From: Halomarina oriensis
GTDB taxonomy: Archaea; Halobacteriota; Halobacteria; Halobacteriales; Haloarculaceae
NCBI RefSeq assembly: GCF_009791395.1
Contig: NZ_WSZK01000002.1
Coordinates: 1 to 36,497, forward strand
Direction: 5' to 3'
Length of the DNA: 36,497 bases
Part shown: piece after piece, positions 14,119 to 23,024 of the stretch
How the letters are laid out: each line of letters opens with the position of its first letter
How positions within the stretch are numbered: position 1 is the stretch's first letter
Made by a program: the position numbers and the translations under genes
Notes under the pieces: model-generated
The model's database searches: none
What the model was told of the DNA's origin: nothing
What the model saw: only the letters and a program-made list of their open reading frames with translations

Positions 14119-14378
14119 GACTCGATAGCCCCACGCCCTCTGTCTAACAGCTGAATCAACCAACAAATTGTGAAATAAAGCACGGCTGCAAGATAATCGA
14201 GCGACCGCTCATAGGCCGTGCGAACCGGAGAGAATCCGAAGGAACTGCTACGTTGCTCCTCACGGCGTTCGCCGTTCGGATGACGCGATTCTCAGTCGCT
14301 TCCGCTCCCTTCTGAAAGACTCGCTACACTCGTCTTCTGTGCTCCCACTCGCTCTTCTCGCGGGAGTTCAGAATCGCG
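14119..14378. other. Structured noncoding stretch, possible transposase tail
   Basis: No intact gene. Inverted repeats include 14180-14186 (GCACGGC) with 14215-14221 and, inside it, GAGCG-AC-CGCTC (14199-14210); also ACGGCG-TT-CGCCGT near 14262-14275. Read on the minus strand from about 14225 to 14143, one frame gives a Tyr/Leu/Ile-rich stretch (VRTAYERSLDYLAAVLYF, then a hydrophobic run). It looks like the C-terminal end of a haloarchaeal transposase, but I cannot name a family and give this about one chance in three. Confidence 0.4.
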
Positions 14379-14840
14379 CTACTCGTAGAGCCAGGTTTCG
14401 TCGATACGCTCGTAGTCGACCAGTTCCTCGTCGTCGAAGAACAGGTCGATCTCGCGCGCTGCCGAGCCCTCCTCGGTGTCCGAGCCGTGGATGACGTTGC
14501 GCCCGAGGTCGAGACCGTAGTCGCCGCGGATGGTGCCGGGGTCCGCTTCGAGCGGGTCCGTCGCGCCCATCATGCGGCGGCCCTGCGCGACCGCGTCCTG
14601 GCCCTCCCAGACCATCGCGAGGACGGGACCGGACGTGATGAACGCCGTCAGGTCGTCGAAGAACGGCTTGTCCTCGTGTTCGGCGTAGTGCTGTTCGGCG
14701 AGGTCCTGACTGATCTGCACGAACTTCGCGCCGACCAGCTTCAGCCCGCGCTCTTCGAACCGGGAGACGATGTCGCCGGCGAGTCCGCGCTGGACACCGT
14801 CGGGCTTGACCATCAGGAAGGTTCGCTCGTGGTCACTCAT
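14379..14840 (-). CDS. ndk: Nucleoside diphosphate kinase
   Basis: A 153-residue enzyme that moves the terminal phosphate of ATP onto other nucleoside diphosphates through a phospho-histidine. The active-site His118 sits in NVIHGSD (115-121). The start [13 protein letters not shown] is the family signature, and length is normal for archaea. It is the last gene of the conserved ribosomal-protein operon; its ATG overlaps the L24e stop by four bases (ATGA), so translation is coupled, with a GGAGG sequence about 11-15 bases upstream. Confidence 0.97.
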   Translation of the reverse strand: MSDHERTFLMVKPDGVQRGLAGDIVSRFEERGLKLVGAKFVQISQDLAEQHYAEHEDKPFFDDLTAFITSGPVLAMVWEGQDAVAQGRRMMGATDPLEADPGTIRGDYGLDLGRNVIHGSDTEEGSAAREIDLFFDDEELVDYERIDETWLYE

Positions 14841-15319
14841 TCCTCGTCGTCCTCCTCGTCGTCGGAGTTCTCGTCAGCAGCCTCGGCCTCGGCCGATTCG
14901 AGGTCGGGGGCGCTGTCGGACTCCTCGTCCTCGTCGAGGTCCTCGACATCGCTGCCTTCGATGGCGTCCTCGTCACCGGGACGCTGCTCGCCGGTCGTTC
15001 CCTCGGGTTTCGTTTCGTCGACACCCTCGGTGTCGTCCGGTTCCTCGTCGAGTCCCTCGGCCTCGTCGGACTCCGGTTCGTCCATCTCGGTCGAGCCTTC
15101 GTCGGCGACCTGCTGTGCCTGCTGACCGCGGTTGGCGGCACGCGCACGGCGGCCGGCCTCGGTCCACTCCAGGTCACGAGCCTCACGGCCCATGAGGTAG
15201 TTCTTCTCGGCCTTCGAGTTCACGAAGTGCAGGACGCTGCCGTCGTTCTTGACGTACATGACGCCCGTACCGGGTTCGATCTCTTCGCCCGTGTAGTCAC
15301 AGGTTCGGTTGGCTGGCAT
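14837..15319 (-). CDS. rpl24e: Ribosomal protein L24e with long acidic C-terminal tail
   Basis: 160 residues, against about 60-70 for most archaeal L24e proteins. Residues 1-60 are the L24e domain ([48 protein letters not shown]). In zinc-binding L24e the pattern is CxxC and CxxxC; here only Cys7 is left, with Thr10, Val33 and Ala37 at the other positions, so zinc is unlikely to be bound. Residues about 72-160 are an almost uninterrupted Asp/Glu-rich tail, expected to be disordered and to stick out from the large subunit. The start is set by a strong Shine-Dalgarno GGAGGT (15326-15331), seven bases before the ATG and inside the S28e gene. Confidence 0.93.
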   Translation of the reverse strand: MPANRTCDYTGEEIEPGTGVMYVKNDGSVLHFVNSKAEKNYLMGREARDLEWTEAGRRARAANRGQQAQQVADEGSTEMDEPESDEAEGLDEEPDDTEGVDETKPEGTTGEQRPGDEDAIEGSDVEDLDEDEESDSAPDLESAEAEAADENSDDEEDDEE

Positions 15320-15541
15320 CTACTGACCTCCGATGGAGTCTGCCTCGCGGGCGGTCTCGCGCAGCTGCAGCACGTCGCCGACGCGGACCGGCCCGAGGAC
15401 GTTTCGCGCGATGATGCGACCCTGGTTCTCGCCCTCGCGGATGCGACACTTGACCTGCATGGCTTCACCGTGCATGCCGGTCTTGCCGACGATTTCGACG
15501 ACCTCGGCGGACGTCGCACCGCTCTCTTCTTCGGCGCTCAT
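15320..15541 (-). CDS. rps28e: Ribosomal protein S28e
   Basis: A 73-residue small-subunit protein with the OB-fold sequence [23 protein letters not shown] followed by the family signature [24 protein letters not shown] and the usual LRETAREAD ending. It has no gap to the L24e start and only four bases to the L7Ae stop, so it is the second gene of the L7Ae-S28e-L24e-Ndk operon. The first 10 residues ([10 protein letters not shown]) are a haloarchaeal acidic extension. Confidence 0.96.
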   Translation of the reverse strand: MSAEEESGATSAEVVEIVGKTGMHGEAMQVKCRIREGENQGRIIARNVLGPVRVGDVLQLRETAREADSIGGQ

Positions 15542-15545
15542 CGCT

Positions 15546-15908
15546 TTAGTTCAGCTCCTCGAGCTTGTCGGCGATGTCCTCGACGTCTGCCGCGGCCTCG
15601 CCGGCGTCGACGATGGCGGCGGCGGCCGAGCCGACTTCGAGACCGGCGGCGTGGCCGATGTCGTCCTGCGTCTCGACGAACAGGTACGGGATGTCCTTCT
15701 CCGAGGAGAGCTCGGGGATGTGCATCACGACCTCTTCGGGCGAGACGTCTTCGGCGACGAAGACGAGCAGCGCGTTGCCTCGCTCGATGGCTTTGGTGGT
15801 CTCGTTCGTTCCCTTCTTGACGGAGCCGGTGTCCCGCGCGACCTGAAGCGCCTCGACGGCGTCGTCCTCGAGGTCGGCCGGAACGTCGAAATCTACGTAT
15901 ACTGGCAT
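15546..15908 (-). CDS. rpl7ae: Ribosomal protein L7Ae, kink-turn RNA-binding protein
   Basis: A 120-residue protein. In archaea L7Ae is part of the large subunit and also of box C/D and H/ACA RNPs and RNase P, binding kink-turns. Matches are the central [25 protein letters not shown] with the RNA-contacting GTNE-K motif, and [14 protein letters not shown] start at the [17 protein letters not shown], the usual haloarchaeal N-terminus; the frame continues upstream but is not family-like. It is the first gene of the operon. No AT-rich box lies 25-30 bases upstream, so the mRNA probably has a leader. Confidence 0.96.
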   Translation of the reverse strand: MPVYVDFDVPADLEDDAVEALQVARDTGSVKKGTNETTKAIERGNALLVFVAEDVSPEEVVMHIPELSSEKDIPYLFVETQDDIGHAAGLEVGSAAAAIVDAGEAAADVEDIADKLEELN

Positions 15909-16068
15909 GATTGGATCAACCTCCCACGCGGTGGCTCGCGCCCCCTCCGCCTCGGTGCGAGTGGATACACACGACCGCTCGACACCTACCGGCGCGTACC
16001 GGCGAAAGTCCCTGGCTGGGGGCATCATCAACCCCACGCGGGTTGTACCCCGACGTTTCTGTGGAGAG

Positions 16069-16077
16069 CATAAAAGG
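16069..16077. promoter_or_regulatory. TATA-like element upstream of rpl7ae and the acetyltransferase
   Basis: GCATAAAAG on the plus strand, CTTTTATGC on the minus. It is the only strong AT-rich box in the 325-base gap 15909-16233 between two divergent genes. Used on the minus strand it would give rpl7ae a leader of roughly 135 bases containing a CAACCC/GGGTTG inverted repeat (16030-16046) and a UGAUGA box-C-like stretch; used on the plus strand it would serve the acetyltransferase. The rest of the gap holds nothing I recognise. Confidence 0.45.
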
Positions 16078-16233
16078 GCTTCCGAACGCGTCCGTCCGTG
16101 TGTCGCCCCCACACGGCCCCTCCGAGCAGTTCTCGACGACGACGGTCACGGAACGATGAGTACGTCGCGGGCACCACGGCGTCCCTCACGTCATCGACGA
16201 GACAGCGATCCGCTCGCGCGTCCACCCGAAAGA

Positions 16234-16755
16234 GTGACCGACACGGCGTTTCTCTCCGGTGCGGTCGTCGACCTCCAGCCCGTCGACGAGGCGGACGTGG
16301 CGTTCCTCACCGAACAGGTCAACGACCCGCGGGTCTGGCAGTCCCTCGGACTGGCCGCCCCCGTGAACGACCAGCAGGGCGAGCAGTGGTTCGGAGGACA
16401 CGTCTCCGACGACGCCAGCGTCGACTTCCTCGTCGTCGCCGGCGGTGACCCGGTCGGGACCGTCGACGCCTTCGACCTCGACGAGCGGAACGGCCACGCG
16501 ACGCTCGGCTGCTGGCTCGCCCCACAGTTCCACGACGAGGGCGACGGCACGGACGCGACGAGGACGATGCTACGATACCTCTTCGACCACCGACGACTGC
16601 GGACGGTCGCCGCGTCCGTCTTCGCGTTCAACGACTCCTCGGTCGGTGCGCTCGAAGCCGCGGGGATGCACCGCGTCGGGACGCTCCCCGACTGGGAGTT
16701 CGTCGACGGCCGGGTCCACGACACCCACATCTACGCGGTGACCGCCGAAACGTGA
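16234..16755 (+). CDS. GNAT-family N-acetyltransferase (RimJ/RimL type)
   Basis: A 173-residue acetyltransferase (GTG start). The fold is visible as LQPVDEADVAFLTEQVNDPRVWQSLG, then GDPVGTVDAFDLDERNGHATLGCWLAP and the acetyl-CoA region DATRTMLRYLFDHRRLRTVAASVF, ending in NDSSVGALEAAGMHRVGTLPD, the classic RimJ-like pattern. These enzymes acetylate protein N-termini, ribosomal proteins, or small amines and antibiotics; the substrate is not readable. An ATG 26 codons upstream would add an arginine-rich stretch unlike the family, so I prefer the GTG. Confidence 0.85.
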   Translation: MTDTAFLSGAVVDLQPVDEADVAFLTEQVNDPRVWQSLGLAAPVNDQQGEQWFGGHVSDDASVDFLVVAGGDPVGTVDAFDLDERNGHATLGCWLAPQFHDEGDGTDATRTMLRYLFDHRRLRTVAASVFAFNDSSVGALEAAGMHRVGTLPDWEFVDGRVHDTHIYAVTAET

Positions 16756-16782
16756 CAGTGAGCGACCAGTATCGAGGACGGT

Positions 16783-17796
16783 TCAGTCGCGTTCGGCGAC
16801 CTGTACGACCTGTTTCCCGACGTTGACGCCGTCGAACAGGCCGAGGAACGCGTCGGGGGCGTTCTCCAGTCCCTCCGTAGTCGTCTCTCGGTACTGGACC
16901 GTCCCGTCCCCGACCCACCGGGCGAGCCGTTCGGTCGCCTCGTCGAACCGGTCCTCGTAGTCGCTGACGAGGACGCCCTCGACGCGGGCACGCGTCTGGA
17001 TGAGCTGTGTGAGTTTCCGTGGCCCCGTCGGGACCTCCGTCGCGTTGTAGAGCGCGATCTGCCCGCAGACGACGACCCGCGAGCGGACGTTCAGCTCTCG
17101 GAAGACGGCGTCGGTGACGGGACCGCCGACGTTGTCGAAGTAGACGTCGACGCCGTCCGGCGCGGCCTCGCGCAGTGCGCCGTGCACGTCGTCTTCCTTG
17201 TAGTTGAGAGCCGCGTCGAACCCCAGTTCGTCGGTCAGCCACTCCGTCTTCTCCGGTGCGCCGGCCACGCCGACGACGCGACAGCCGGCTTCCTTCGCTA
17301 TCTGGCCCACCACGGAGCCGACCGCGCCCGCGCCACCCGAGACGACCACGGTGTCGCCCGGTTTCGGCTCGCCGACGTCGAGCAGGCCGAAGTACGCCGT
17401 CCGGCCGGGCATCCCGAGGACGCCGAGCGCCGTCGAGACGGGGGCGACGTCCGGGTCGACGCCGACGAGTCGGTGGCCCCCGGCGACGCTGTAGTCCGCC
17501 CAGTGGAGGTTGCCGGTGACGACGTCGCCCTCGCTCCAGCGCGGGTGGTTCGACTCGACGACCTCGCCGACGACACCGGCCTGCATCGGGTCGCCGACCT
17601 CCCACGGGTCGGCGTAGCTCTCCGCATCACGCATCCGGCCGCGCATGTACGGGTCGACGGACATGTACAGCGTCCGGACGAGCACCTCGTCGTCTCCCGG
17701 TTCGGGGACGTCGCGCTCGACGAACTCGAAGCTCTCCTCGTCGGGACGGCCGTCCGGTCGCTGTGCGAGCAGCCACGTGCGGTTGGTGTCGCGCAT
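16783..17796 (-). CDS. NADP-dependent oxidoreductase, zinc-free medium-chain (PTGR/curcumin-reductase-like)
   Basis: A 337-residue medium-chain reductase. It has the SVDPYMRGRM motif (46-55), typical of leukotriene B4 12-hydroxydehydrogenase/prostaglandin reductase and CurA-like enzymes, and the NADP-binding GGAGAVGSVVGQIAK (154-168). VYFDNVGG, CGQIALYN and VLVSDYEDRF follow in family order. Zinc-binding cysteines are absent, as expected for this branch. Such enzymes reduce activated C=C bonds of enones with NADPH. The ATG at 17796 matches the family N-terminus (WLLAQRPDGRP); the frame is open further upstream but runs into the divergent tmcA region. Confidence 0.9.
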   Translation of the reverse strand: MRDTNRTWLLAQRPDGRPDEESFEFVERDVPEPGDDEVLVRTLYMSVDPYMRGRMRDAESYADPWEVGDPMQAGVVGEVVESNHPRWSEGDVVTGNLHWADYSVAGGHRLVGVDPDVAPVSTALGVLGMPGRTAYFGLLDVGEPKPGDTVVVSGGAGAVGSVVGQIAKEAGCRVVGVAGAPEKTEWLTDELGFDAALNYKEDDVHGALREAAPDGVDVYFDNVGGPVTDAVFRELNVRSRVVVCGQIALYNATEVPTGPRKLTQLIQTRARVEGVLVSDYEDRFDEATERLARWVGDGTVQYRETTTEGLENAPDAFLGLFDGVNVGKQVVQVAERD

Positions 17797-17910
17797 GGGC
17801 AGTAGTCGTGGCCCGGCCACCTTACCGTGTCGACGGCGACACCGACGGCGACGCTGACGCCGACACACCGCGACCGCAGGACGCAAGCCCGCTCGCAGCA
17901 CAGCAGGAGC

Positions 17911-20115
17911 ATGCTCGGTTCGCTCGCCCGCGACCTCCGCACCGAAGCCCACCGTGCGAACGAGCGGCGCGTGCTCTGTCTCGCGGGCGACGGCGACCCC
18001 GAACCGTCGCTCCGGGAGGTCCTCGACGCCGCCTCACTCGACACTGCCGACACCGTCCTGCTCGGCCACCGCGACCTCGCCGCCGTGACGCGACACGAAC
18101 CACGACGGGCCGGGGCGCTGCTCGGGACGACCCACGACTGCGTCGTCGTCGACCTGCGCGACGAGTGCCGGCCCAACGCGCTCGGCCGGGCCGTCGGTGC
18201 CGTCGACGGCGGCGGCCTCCTCGTCGTCCTGACACCGCCACTGGACGACTGGCCGCGTCGGCGCGACCGGTTCGACGAGACGCTCGCCGTCCCGCCCGAC
18301 ACGCTCGACGACGTGGCGGGGAACGTCCGACGGCGACTCGTCACCCTGCTCCGCGACCACCGGGGCGTCGCGGTCGTGGACCTCGACGCGGGGACGGTCG
18401 AACACGACGGACTGACCGACCCCGCTCCCGTTCGGCGGTCGCCGCCACCGGACCCGCCGGCGGAGCACGCGTTCCCCCGCGTCGCCTACGACTCGTGTCT
18501 CACCGCCGACCAGGTCGAGACCGTCCGTGCGTTCGAGTCGCTCCGGGACCCGAACACCGCGGTCGTCTGCACGGCCGACCGAGGACGCGGGAAGTCCAGC
18601 GCGGCCGGCCTCGCGGCGGGCGCGCTCGCCGCGGCCGGCCGGGACGTGCTCGTCACCGCCGGCGACCGGCGGGGTGCGGGCGAACTGTTCGCCCGCGCTC
18701 GGGAGGTGCTCGATGCGCTCGGCACGCTCGCCGACGACGGTACGGACACCGTCCGCGCGAGCGACGGCGGCCGCGTGCGGTTCGCCGACCCCGCCGTCGC
18801 CACCGACCTGCCCGAGGACCCGGACGTCGTGTTCGTCGACGAGGCCGCCGGCCTCCCCGTCGACCTCCTCGCCGCCTTCCTCGGGCGCGTCCCGGTCGGC
18901 TACGCGACGACGCTCCACGGCTACGAGGGCGCAGGGCGAGGCTTCGCCGTTCGCTTCCGCGACCGACTCGCCGCGGCCGCCGACGACGTGACCGAGGTGA
19001 CGATGGCCGACCCGATTCGGTACGCCGCCACCGACCCCGTCGAACCGTGGGCCTTCCGGGCGCTCCTCCTCGACGCGAGTCCCCCGGTCGAACCGCTGGT
19101 CGTCGACGCGACACCCGAATCGGTCGAGTACGTCGCGCCGTCACCCACCGACCTGCTCGCGGACGAACACCTGCTTCGGGAGGCGTTCGGCCTGCTCGTC
19201 CTCGCACACTACAGGACCGAACCCGACGACCTGGCCCGGTTGCTGGACGCGCCGAACCTCTCGACGCGCCTGCTGACTCACGACGGTCACGCCGTCGCCG
19301 TCGCGCTGGTCGCCCGCGAGGGCGGCCTCGACACCGAGGCCTGCGAGGCGGTCTACCGGGAGGGTCGAATCCAGGGGAACATGCTTCCGGACCTCATGAC
19401 GGGCCAACTGCGCGACCCCGACGCCGCCGGGCCGGTCGGCCGGCGCGTCGTCCGCATCGCGGTCCACCCGCAGGTCCAGTCGCGCGGTCTCGGGAGTCGA
19501 CTGCTCGACGAACTCCACACCGAGTACGCGGACGCCGACTGGTTCGGGACGAGTTTCGGGGCGACGCCACGCCTGCTCGACTTCTGGTACGAGAACGGCT
19601 ACCGGCCCGTCCACCTCTCGGCGACACGCAACGCGACGAGCGGCGAGCACTCCGCGGCGCTCCTGCGTGGGGACTCACCGCTCGTCGACCGTCACACCGG
19701 CTGGTTCCGCGAGCGGGTGGGTGACGTGCTGGCGGACACGCTCCGGGACCTGCCGGTCGACGTGGTCCGACGAGCGCTCGCGGCGAGCGAGTTCACACCA
19801 CCGGACCTGACCGACCGCGAGTGGCGATTGGTCGCGGCGGCCGCCTACGGCCCCGGCCAGTTCGATATGCATCCCGGCCCGTTCCGGCGACTCGCGCTCG
19901 CGGCGCTCACGGACTCGACGCTGGCCCTGTCGGCCGACGGCGAGCGCCTGCTCGTCCGGCGTGTCCTCCAACTCCACGACTGGGAGGCCGTCGCCGACGA
20001 ACTCGGCTACTACAGTGCGAGCGGTGCACGTCGTGAACTCGGGCGAACCCTCCAGTCGCTCGCGGAAAGCTACGGGACTAAGGCGGCCCACGACGAACGC
20101 GACCGGTATGGTTGA
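17911..20115 (+). CDS. tmcA: tRNA(Met) cytidine acetyltransferase TmcA
   Basis: A 734-residue enzyme that makes N4-acetylcytidine in RNA (C34 of elongator tRNA-Met in bacteria; many rRNA and tRNA sites in some archaea) using acetyl-CoA and ATP. The helicase-like domain has Walker A TADRGRGKSSA (221-231) and the Walker B/DEAAGLP element (Asp310-Glu311). The GNAT domain has VVRIAVHPQVQSRGLGSRLLDEL (513-535). GWFRERVGDVL and a helical C-terminal part follow. I choose the ATG at 17911 (MLGSLARDLRTEAHRANERR) because it fits the family start; a GTG at 17827 would add 28 Thr/Arg-rich residues. The 3' end overlaps the next gene by eight bases. Confidence 0.93.
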   Translation: MLGSLARDLRTEAHRANERRVLCLAGDGDPEPSLREVLDAASLDTADTVLLGHRDLAAVTRHEPRRAGALLGTTHDCVVVDLRDECRPNALGRAVGAVDGGGLLVVLTPPLDDWPRRRDRFDETLAVPPDTLDDVAGNVRRRLVTLLRDHRGVAVVDLDAGTVEHDGLTDPAPVRRSPPPDPPAEHAFPRVAYDSCLTADQVETVRAFESLRDPNTAVVCTADRGRGKSSAAGLAAGALAAAGRDVLVTAGDRRGAGELFARAREVLDALGTLADDGTDTVRASDGGRVRFADPAVATDLPEDPDVVFVDEAAGLPVDLLAAFLGRVPVGYATTLHGYEGAGRGFAVRFRDRLAAAADDVTEVTMADPIRYAATDPVEPWAFRALLLDASPPVEPLVVDATPESVEYVAPSPTDLLADEHLLREAFGLLVLAHYRTEPDDLARLLDAPNLSTRLLTHDGHAVAVALVAREGGLDTEACEAVYREGRIQGNMLPDLMTGQLRDPDAAGPVGRRVVRIAVHPQVQSRGLGSRLLDELHTEYADADWFGTSFGATPRLLDFWYENGYRPVHLSATRNATSGEHSAALLRGDSPLVDRHTGWFRERVGDVLADTLRDLPVDVVRRALAASEFTPPDLTDREWRLVAAAAYGPGQFDMHPGPFRRLALAALTDSTLALSADGERLLVRRVLQLHDWEAVADELGYYSASGARRELGRTLQSLAESYGTKAAHDERDRYG

Positions 20116-20590
20116 ACCGTTGGGGTGGCTCGCGCTGGGACTGCTGGTGCTCGCCGTCGCAGGGGCGTTTCTCCCGTTGCTCCCCGGTGCGTTGCTCTCG
20201 CTGACCGGCATCCTGCTGTACTGGTTCTCGACGGGGTACACCGACCCGTCGACGGCGGTGGTCGTCGTGCTCTCGCTGGTCGCGCTCGGGACCGCCGCCG
20301 TCGACTACTTCGGCGGCGCGCTCGCGGCGAGAGCCGGTGGAGCGTCGACACTCAGTACGCTCCTCGCGTCCGTCGTCGGCGTCGTCCTGTTGTTCGTCAC
20401 CGGCCCGGTCGGCCTCATCCTCGGCGTCGCGGGAACGGTGTTCGCCGCCGAGTACTGGCGCAACCGGGACGCGACCGAGAGCGCACAGGCGACGCTCTAC
20501 GCCGTCGTCGGCATCCTCGCCTCGACGGTCGCACAGGTGCTGGTGACCCTCTCACTGCTCGTGGCGATGCTCGTCGTGGCGTTCGGGTAG
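20108..20590 (+). CDS. DUF456 family membrane protein
   Basis: A 160-residue membrane protein of the DUF456 family, function unknown. Hydrophobic segments cover about residues 5-45 (two helices around FLPLLPGALLSLTGILLYWF), 49-72, 83-112 and 129-159. The Gly/Pro-rich PLLPGALL and GPVGLILG motifs are typical of the family. The start overlaps the tmcA stop by eight bases, so it is co-translated. The 187-base gap that follows, before the end of gltX, holds a TATA-like TGGTATATGAAC (20718-20729) but no gene I can support. Confidence 0.85.
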   Translation: MVEPLGWLALGLLVLAVAGAFLPLLPGALLSLTGILLYWFSTGYTDPSTAVVVVLSLVALGTAAVDYFGGALAARAGGASTLSTLLASVVGVVLLFVTGPVGLILGVAGTVFAAEYWRNRDATESAQATLYAVVGILASTVAQVLVTLSLLVAMLVVAFG

Positions 20591-20777
20591 GCAGACAGGC
20601 GACGCCGGCACTCGGCGGGCGATAGGTGGAGACGGACGCGTCGCACGGTGTGGTCGCTCTCGACCCCGGACCCGTCTCCGGCGGGACTCAGCGCACGGGC
20701 CGCGCTCGTCGGCTCTTGGTATATGAACGTTCGCCGGACAGCGAAACTGTACCGTGGGGAACGGTGTGGGCTGGCGG

Positions 20778-22516
20778 CTACGGGTGGGTGTAGTACGCGA
20801 CGTGCTCCTCGGCGGCGTCCTCGGGCACCGAGTCGACGCGAGCGAACCCGACCCGCTCGAACTGCACCACGTCGTCGGGGGCGTAGTCGCGGAAGCTGGG
20901 TTCGGCGTGGCCCGACACGTCGCCGTCCATCGTCCGCAGCGTGACGGGGACGCTCTCGGCGGCCGGGACCCAGTGGATCACGGGGACACCCTCCTCGCGG
21001 ACGGCGTCGATGTCGTCGTCGGTGAACACGAACGACGCCTCGCCGTCGACGGGGTCCTCGTAGCGGACACAGCCGTAGCCCTTCAGCCAGACGCGTTCGC
21101 CGACGTCCGGGACGTCCTCCAGTTCGACCAGCACGGCGTCGCGCACGGGGATGTCGCGGCGGCCACGGTCCTCGTGGTCGGGGTGGAGCGGCGGGTGAGC
21201 GGCGTCCGGTCCCCCTTCGACGGGGATCGCTGCACCATCGCGCACGAGGAACCGGCGGTCGCTCTCGTCGTCGACGAGTTCGCGGTTCTTCGCGTAGACG
21301 GTCGACATGGCGAGGTCCACGTCGCTCGTGGAGGTCCCGAGTTCGACGATGGCGTCGACGACGGCCTCCCCACGGATGCCCCGGCGCTTCACGCTCGCCA
21401 GGGTGGGAGCGCGCGGGTCGTCCCAGCCGTCGAGGTCGCCCGACTCGACGAGGGACCTGATGGTCGAGGTGCTCATCTTCACGTCGTAGGCGTCGATCTG
21501 GATCTTCCCCCAGTGGACGACTTCGGGGTACTCCCAGCCGAAGTAGTCGTAGACGAACCGCTGGCGTTTCGCGGAGTCCTGCAGGTCGATGCCGCGGATG
21601 ATGTGCGTCACACCCGTGAGGTGGTCGTCGATACCGCTCTGGAAGTCGAGCATCGGCCACGCGCGGTACTCTGCGGCCTCCTCGCGTGGGTGGGGGGTGT
21701 CTATCATCCGGAACGCCACGAAGTCACGGAGCGCGGGGTTCTTGTGGTCGATGTCCGTCCGCACGCGGAGGACCATCTCGCCGCTCTCGTACTCGCCGGC
21801 GACCATCGCCTCGAACTCCTCGCGGACCGTCTCGACGTCCTTCTCGCGGTGGGGGCAGGCCTCCCCGGAGTTCTTCATGTCCGAGAACGCGCCGGCCTCA
21901 CACGAGCAGGTGTACGCCCCGCCGAGGTCGACGAGTTCCCGCGCGTGGTCGTAGTACGTCTCGACCCGGTCGCTCGCGCGAATCACCTCGTCGGTTCGAA
22001 CCCGAGGTAGTCGATGGCGTCGAGGATGGCGTCGTAGGCGTCGAGGTCCGGCCGTTTCGTCTCGGGGTCCGTGTCGTCGAACCGGCACAGCATCCAGCCG
22101 TCGTAGAGGTCTTTGTACGTCCCGATGACGGCGGGCATCCGGGCGTTGCCGAGATGCCACGGGCCGTTGGGGTTCGGCGCGAGGCGCATCCGAACCTCGT
22201 CGTACTCCTCGGCGTTCGGGAGGTCCGGCAGCACCTGGTCGTCCTCCTCGTCGTCGGCGTCCAACTCGGCGACCGCTTCGGGGTCGAGTTCTTCGAGACG
22301 CTCGCGTTTCTCCGCGTTCGAGAAGCCGTTGACCCGGCCGACGACGGGCGCGACGACACCCGCTATCTGGTCGCCGTGCTCTCGGAACTCGGGGTTCTCG
22401 CCCATCAACGGCCCCATGATGGCACCGACCTGTGCGTCGGAGTCGTGTTTGAGCGCGTTGAACAGCGCGTTGACCTCCGCTTCGCGCTCGACACGCTCAC
22501 GAATCTCGTCGTCCAT
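20778..22516 (-). CDS. gltX: Glutamyl-tRNA synthetase, reading frame broken near 21992
   Basis: Class I synthetase that charges tRNA-Glu and, in archaea, also tRNA-Gln for later amidation by GatDE. The first frame (22516 to 21983, 177 residues) carries the archaeal N-terminal helix domain and the HIGH-type motif PNPNGPWHLGNARM (114-127), then stops after LGFEPTR. The second frame resumes with DEVIRASDRVETYYDHARELV and holds the KMSKS-type motif VKMSTSTI and the anticodon-binding beta-barrels, ending HVAYYTHP. Adding one G at about 21992 (CCG GAC for CC GAC) joins them as FEPDEVI and gives 579 residues, the normal length. A one-base sequencing deletion is the likely cause. Confidence 0.93.
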
Positions 22517-22711
22517 TACGCCCGGATTACCGCTTGCGGGTGAAAACTGCGTGGGATTCGCTGTGAGGATTCGGTGGTGGGGTTTGTGGAGATGGTGCGA
22601 TTGTGACCACCTCGAACGGGGCGAGGCGCAGGACTCGGGGCTGTCGAGCTGTCCGCAACTCCTGGTACTCAGTAGAGAGTACGAGAACGAACCACAGAGA
22701 ACTCGACTCCG
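22517..22711. other. 195-base gap between gltX and the PRC-barrel gene
   Basis: Nothing recognisable as a gene or tRNA. It must hold the gltX promoter, since gltX starts at its left edge on the minus strand, but no clear TATA box is visible in the expected window around 22540-22546. Confidence 0.3.
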
Positions 22712-23002
22712 TTACGCCGCTGCTTCCTGTTCGGGGTCTTTCATGCGCTCGACGATGTCGTTGATGAGGATGATGTCGCCGACCGACCGGACCCAGCGGT
22801 ACGGGATGATGACGCCGCGGGCGCCACGAACGCGCTCGTCGAACAGGTCGAGGTTGAGGTCGGCGAGGGCGAGACCGGTCACCTGCTCGGTGTCGAGGTC
22901 GAGTCTCAGGTCCTCGACCTGCCCGATGAACACGCCGTTGTTCGAGTAGACTTCCCGCCCGACGAGCGTCGTAATCTCCTGTGGGCCCGCATCTGCGTCC
23001 AT
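22712..23002 (-). CDS. PRC-barrel domain protein
   Basis: A 96-residue protein consisting of one PRC-barrel: EITTLVGREVYSNNGVFIGQVEDLRLDLDTEQVTGLALADLN, then RGVIIPYRWVRSVGDIILI and a short helical tail. PRC-barrels occur in the RNA maturation protein RimM and in archaeal proteins implicated in cell division (CdpA/CdpB). In Halobacteria, small PRC-barrel proteins of this size are conserved, and some act as division-ring components, so that role is possible. It is cytoplasmic, with no signal. The start is supported by a TATA box at 23025-23032. Confidence 0.88.
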   Translation of the reverse strand: MDADAGPQEITTLVGREVYSNNGVFIGQVEDLRLDLDTEQVTGLALADLNLDLFDERVRGARGVIIPYRWVRSVGDIILINDIVERMKDPEQEAAA

Positions 23003-23024
23003 ACCGACGCGGTGGGTCGGGGGG

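Noticed and set aside
16156-16233. Earlier ATG for the acetyltransferase
   Set aside because: The added 26 residues are arginine/proline-rich and unlike the family or the acidic proteome; the GTG at 16234 fits better.
17827-17910. Earlier GTG start for TmcA
   Set aside because: Adds a Thr/Arg-rich stretch with no counterpart in the family.
21983-22516. Separate short glutamyl-tRNA synthetase-like protein
   Set aside because: The short frame ends exactly where the next frame continues the same enzyme, so a one-base break is the better explanation than two genes.
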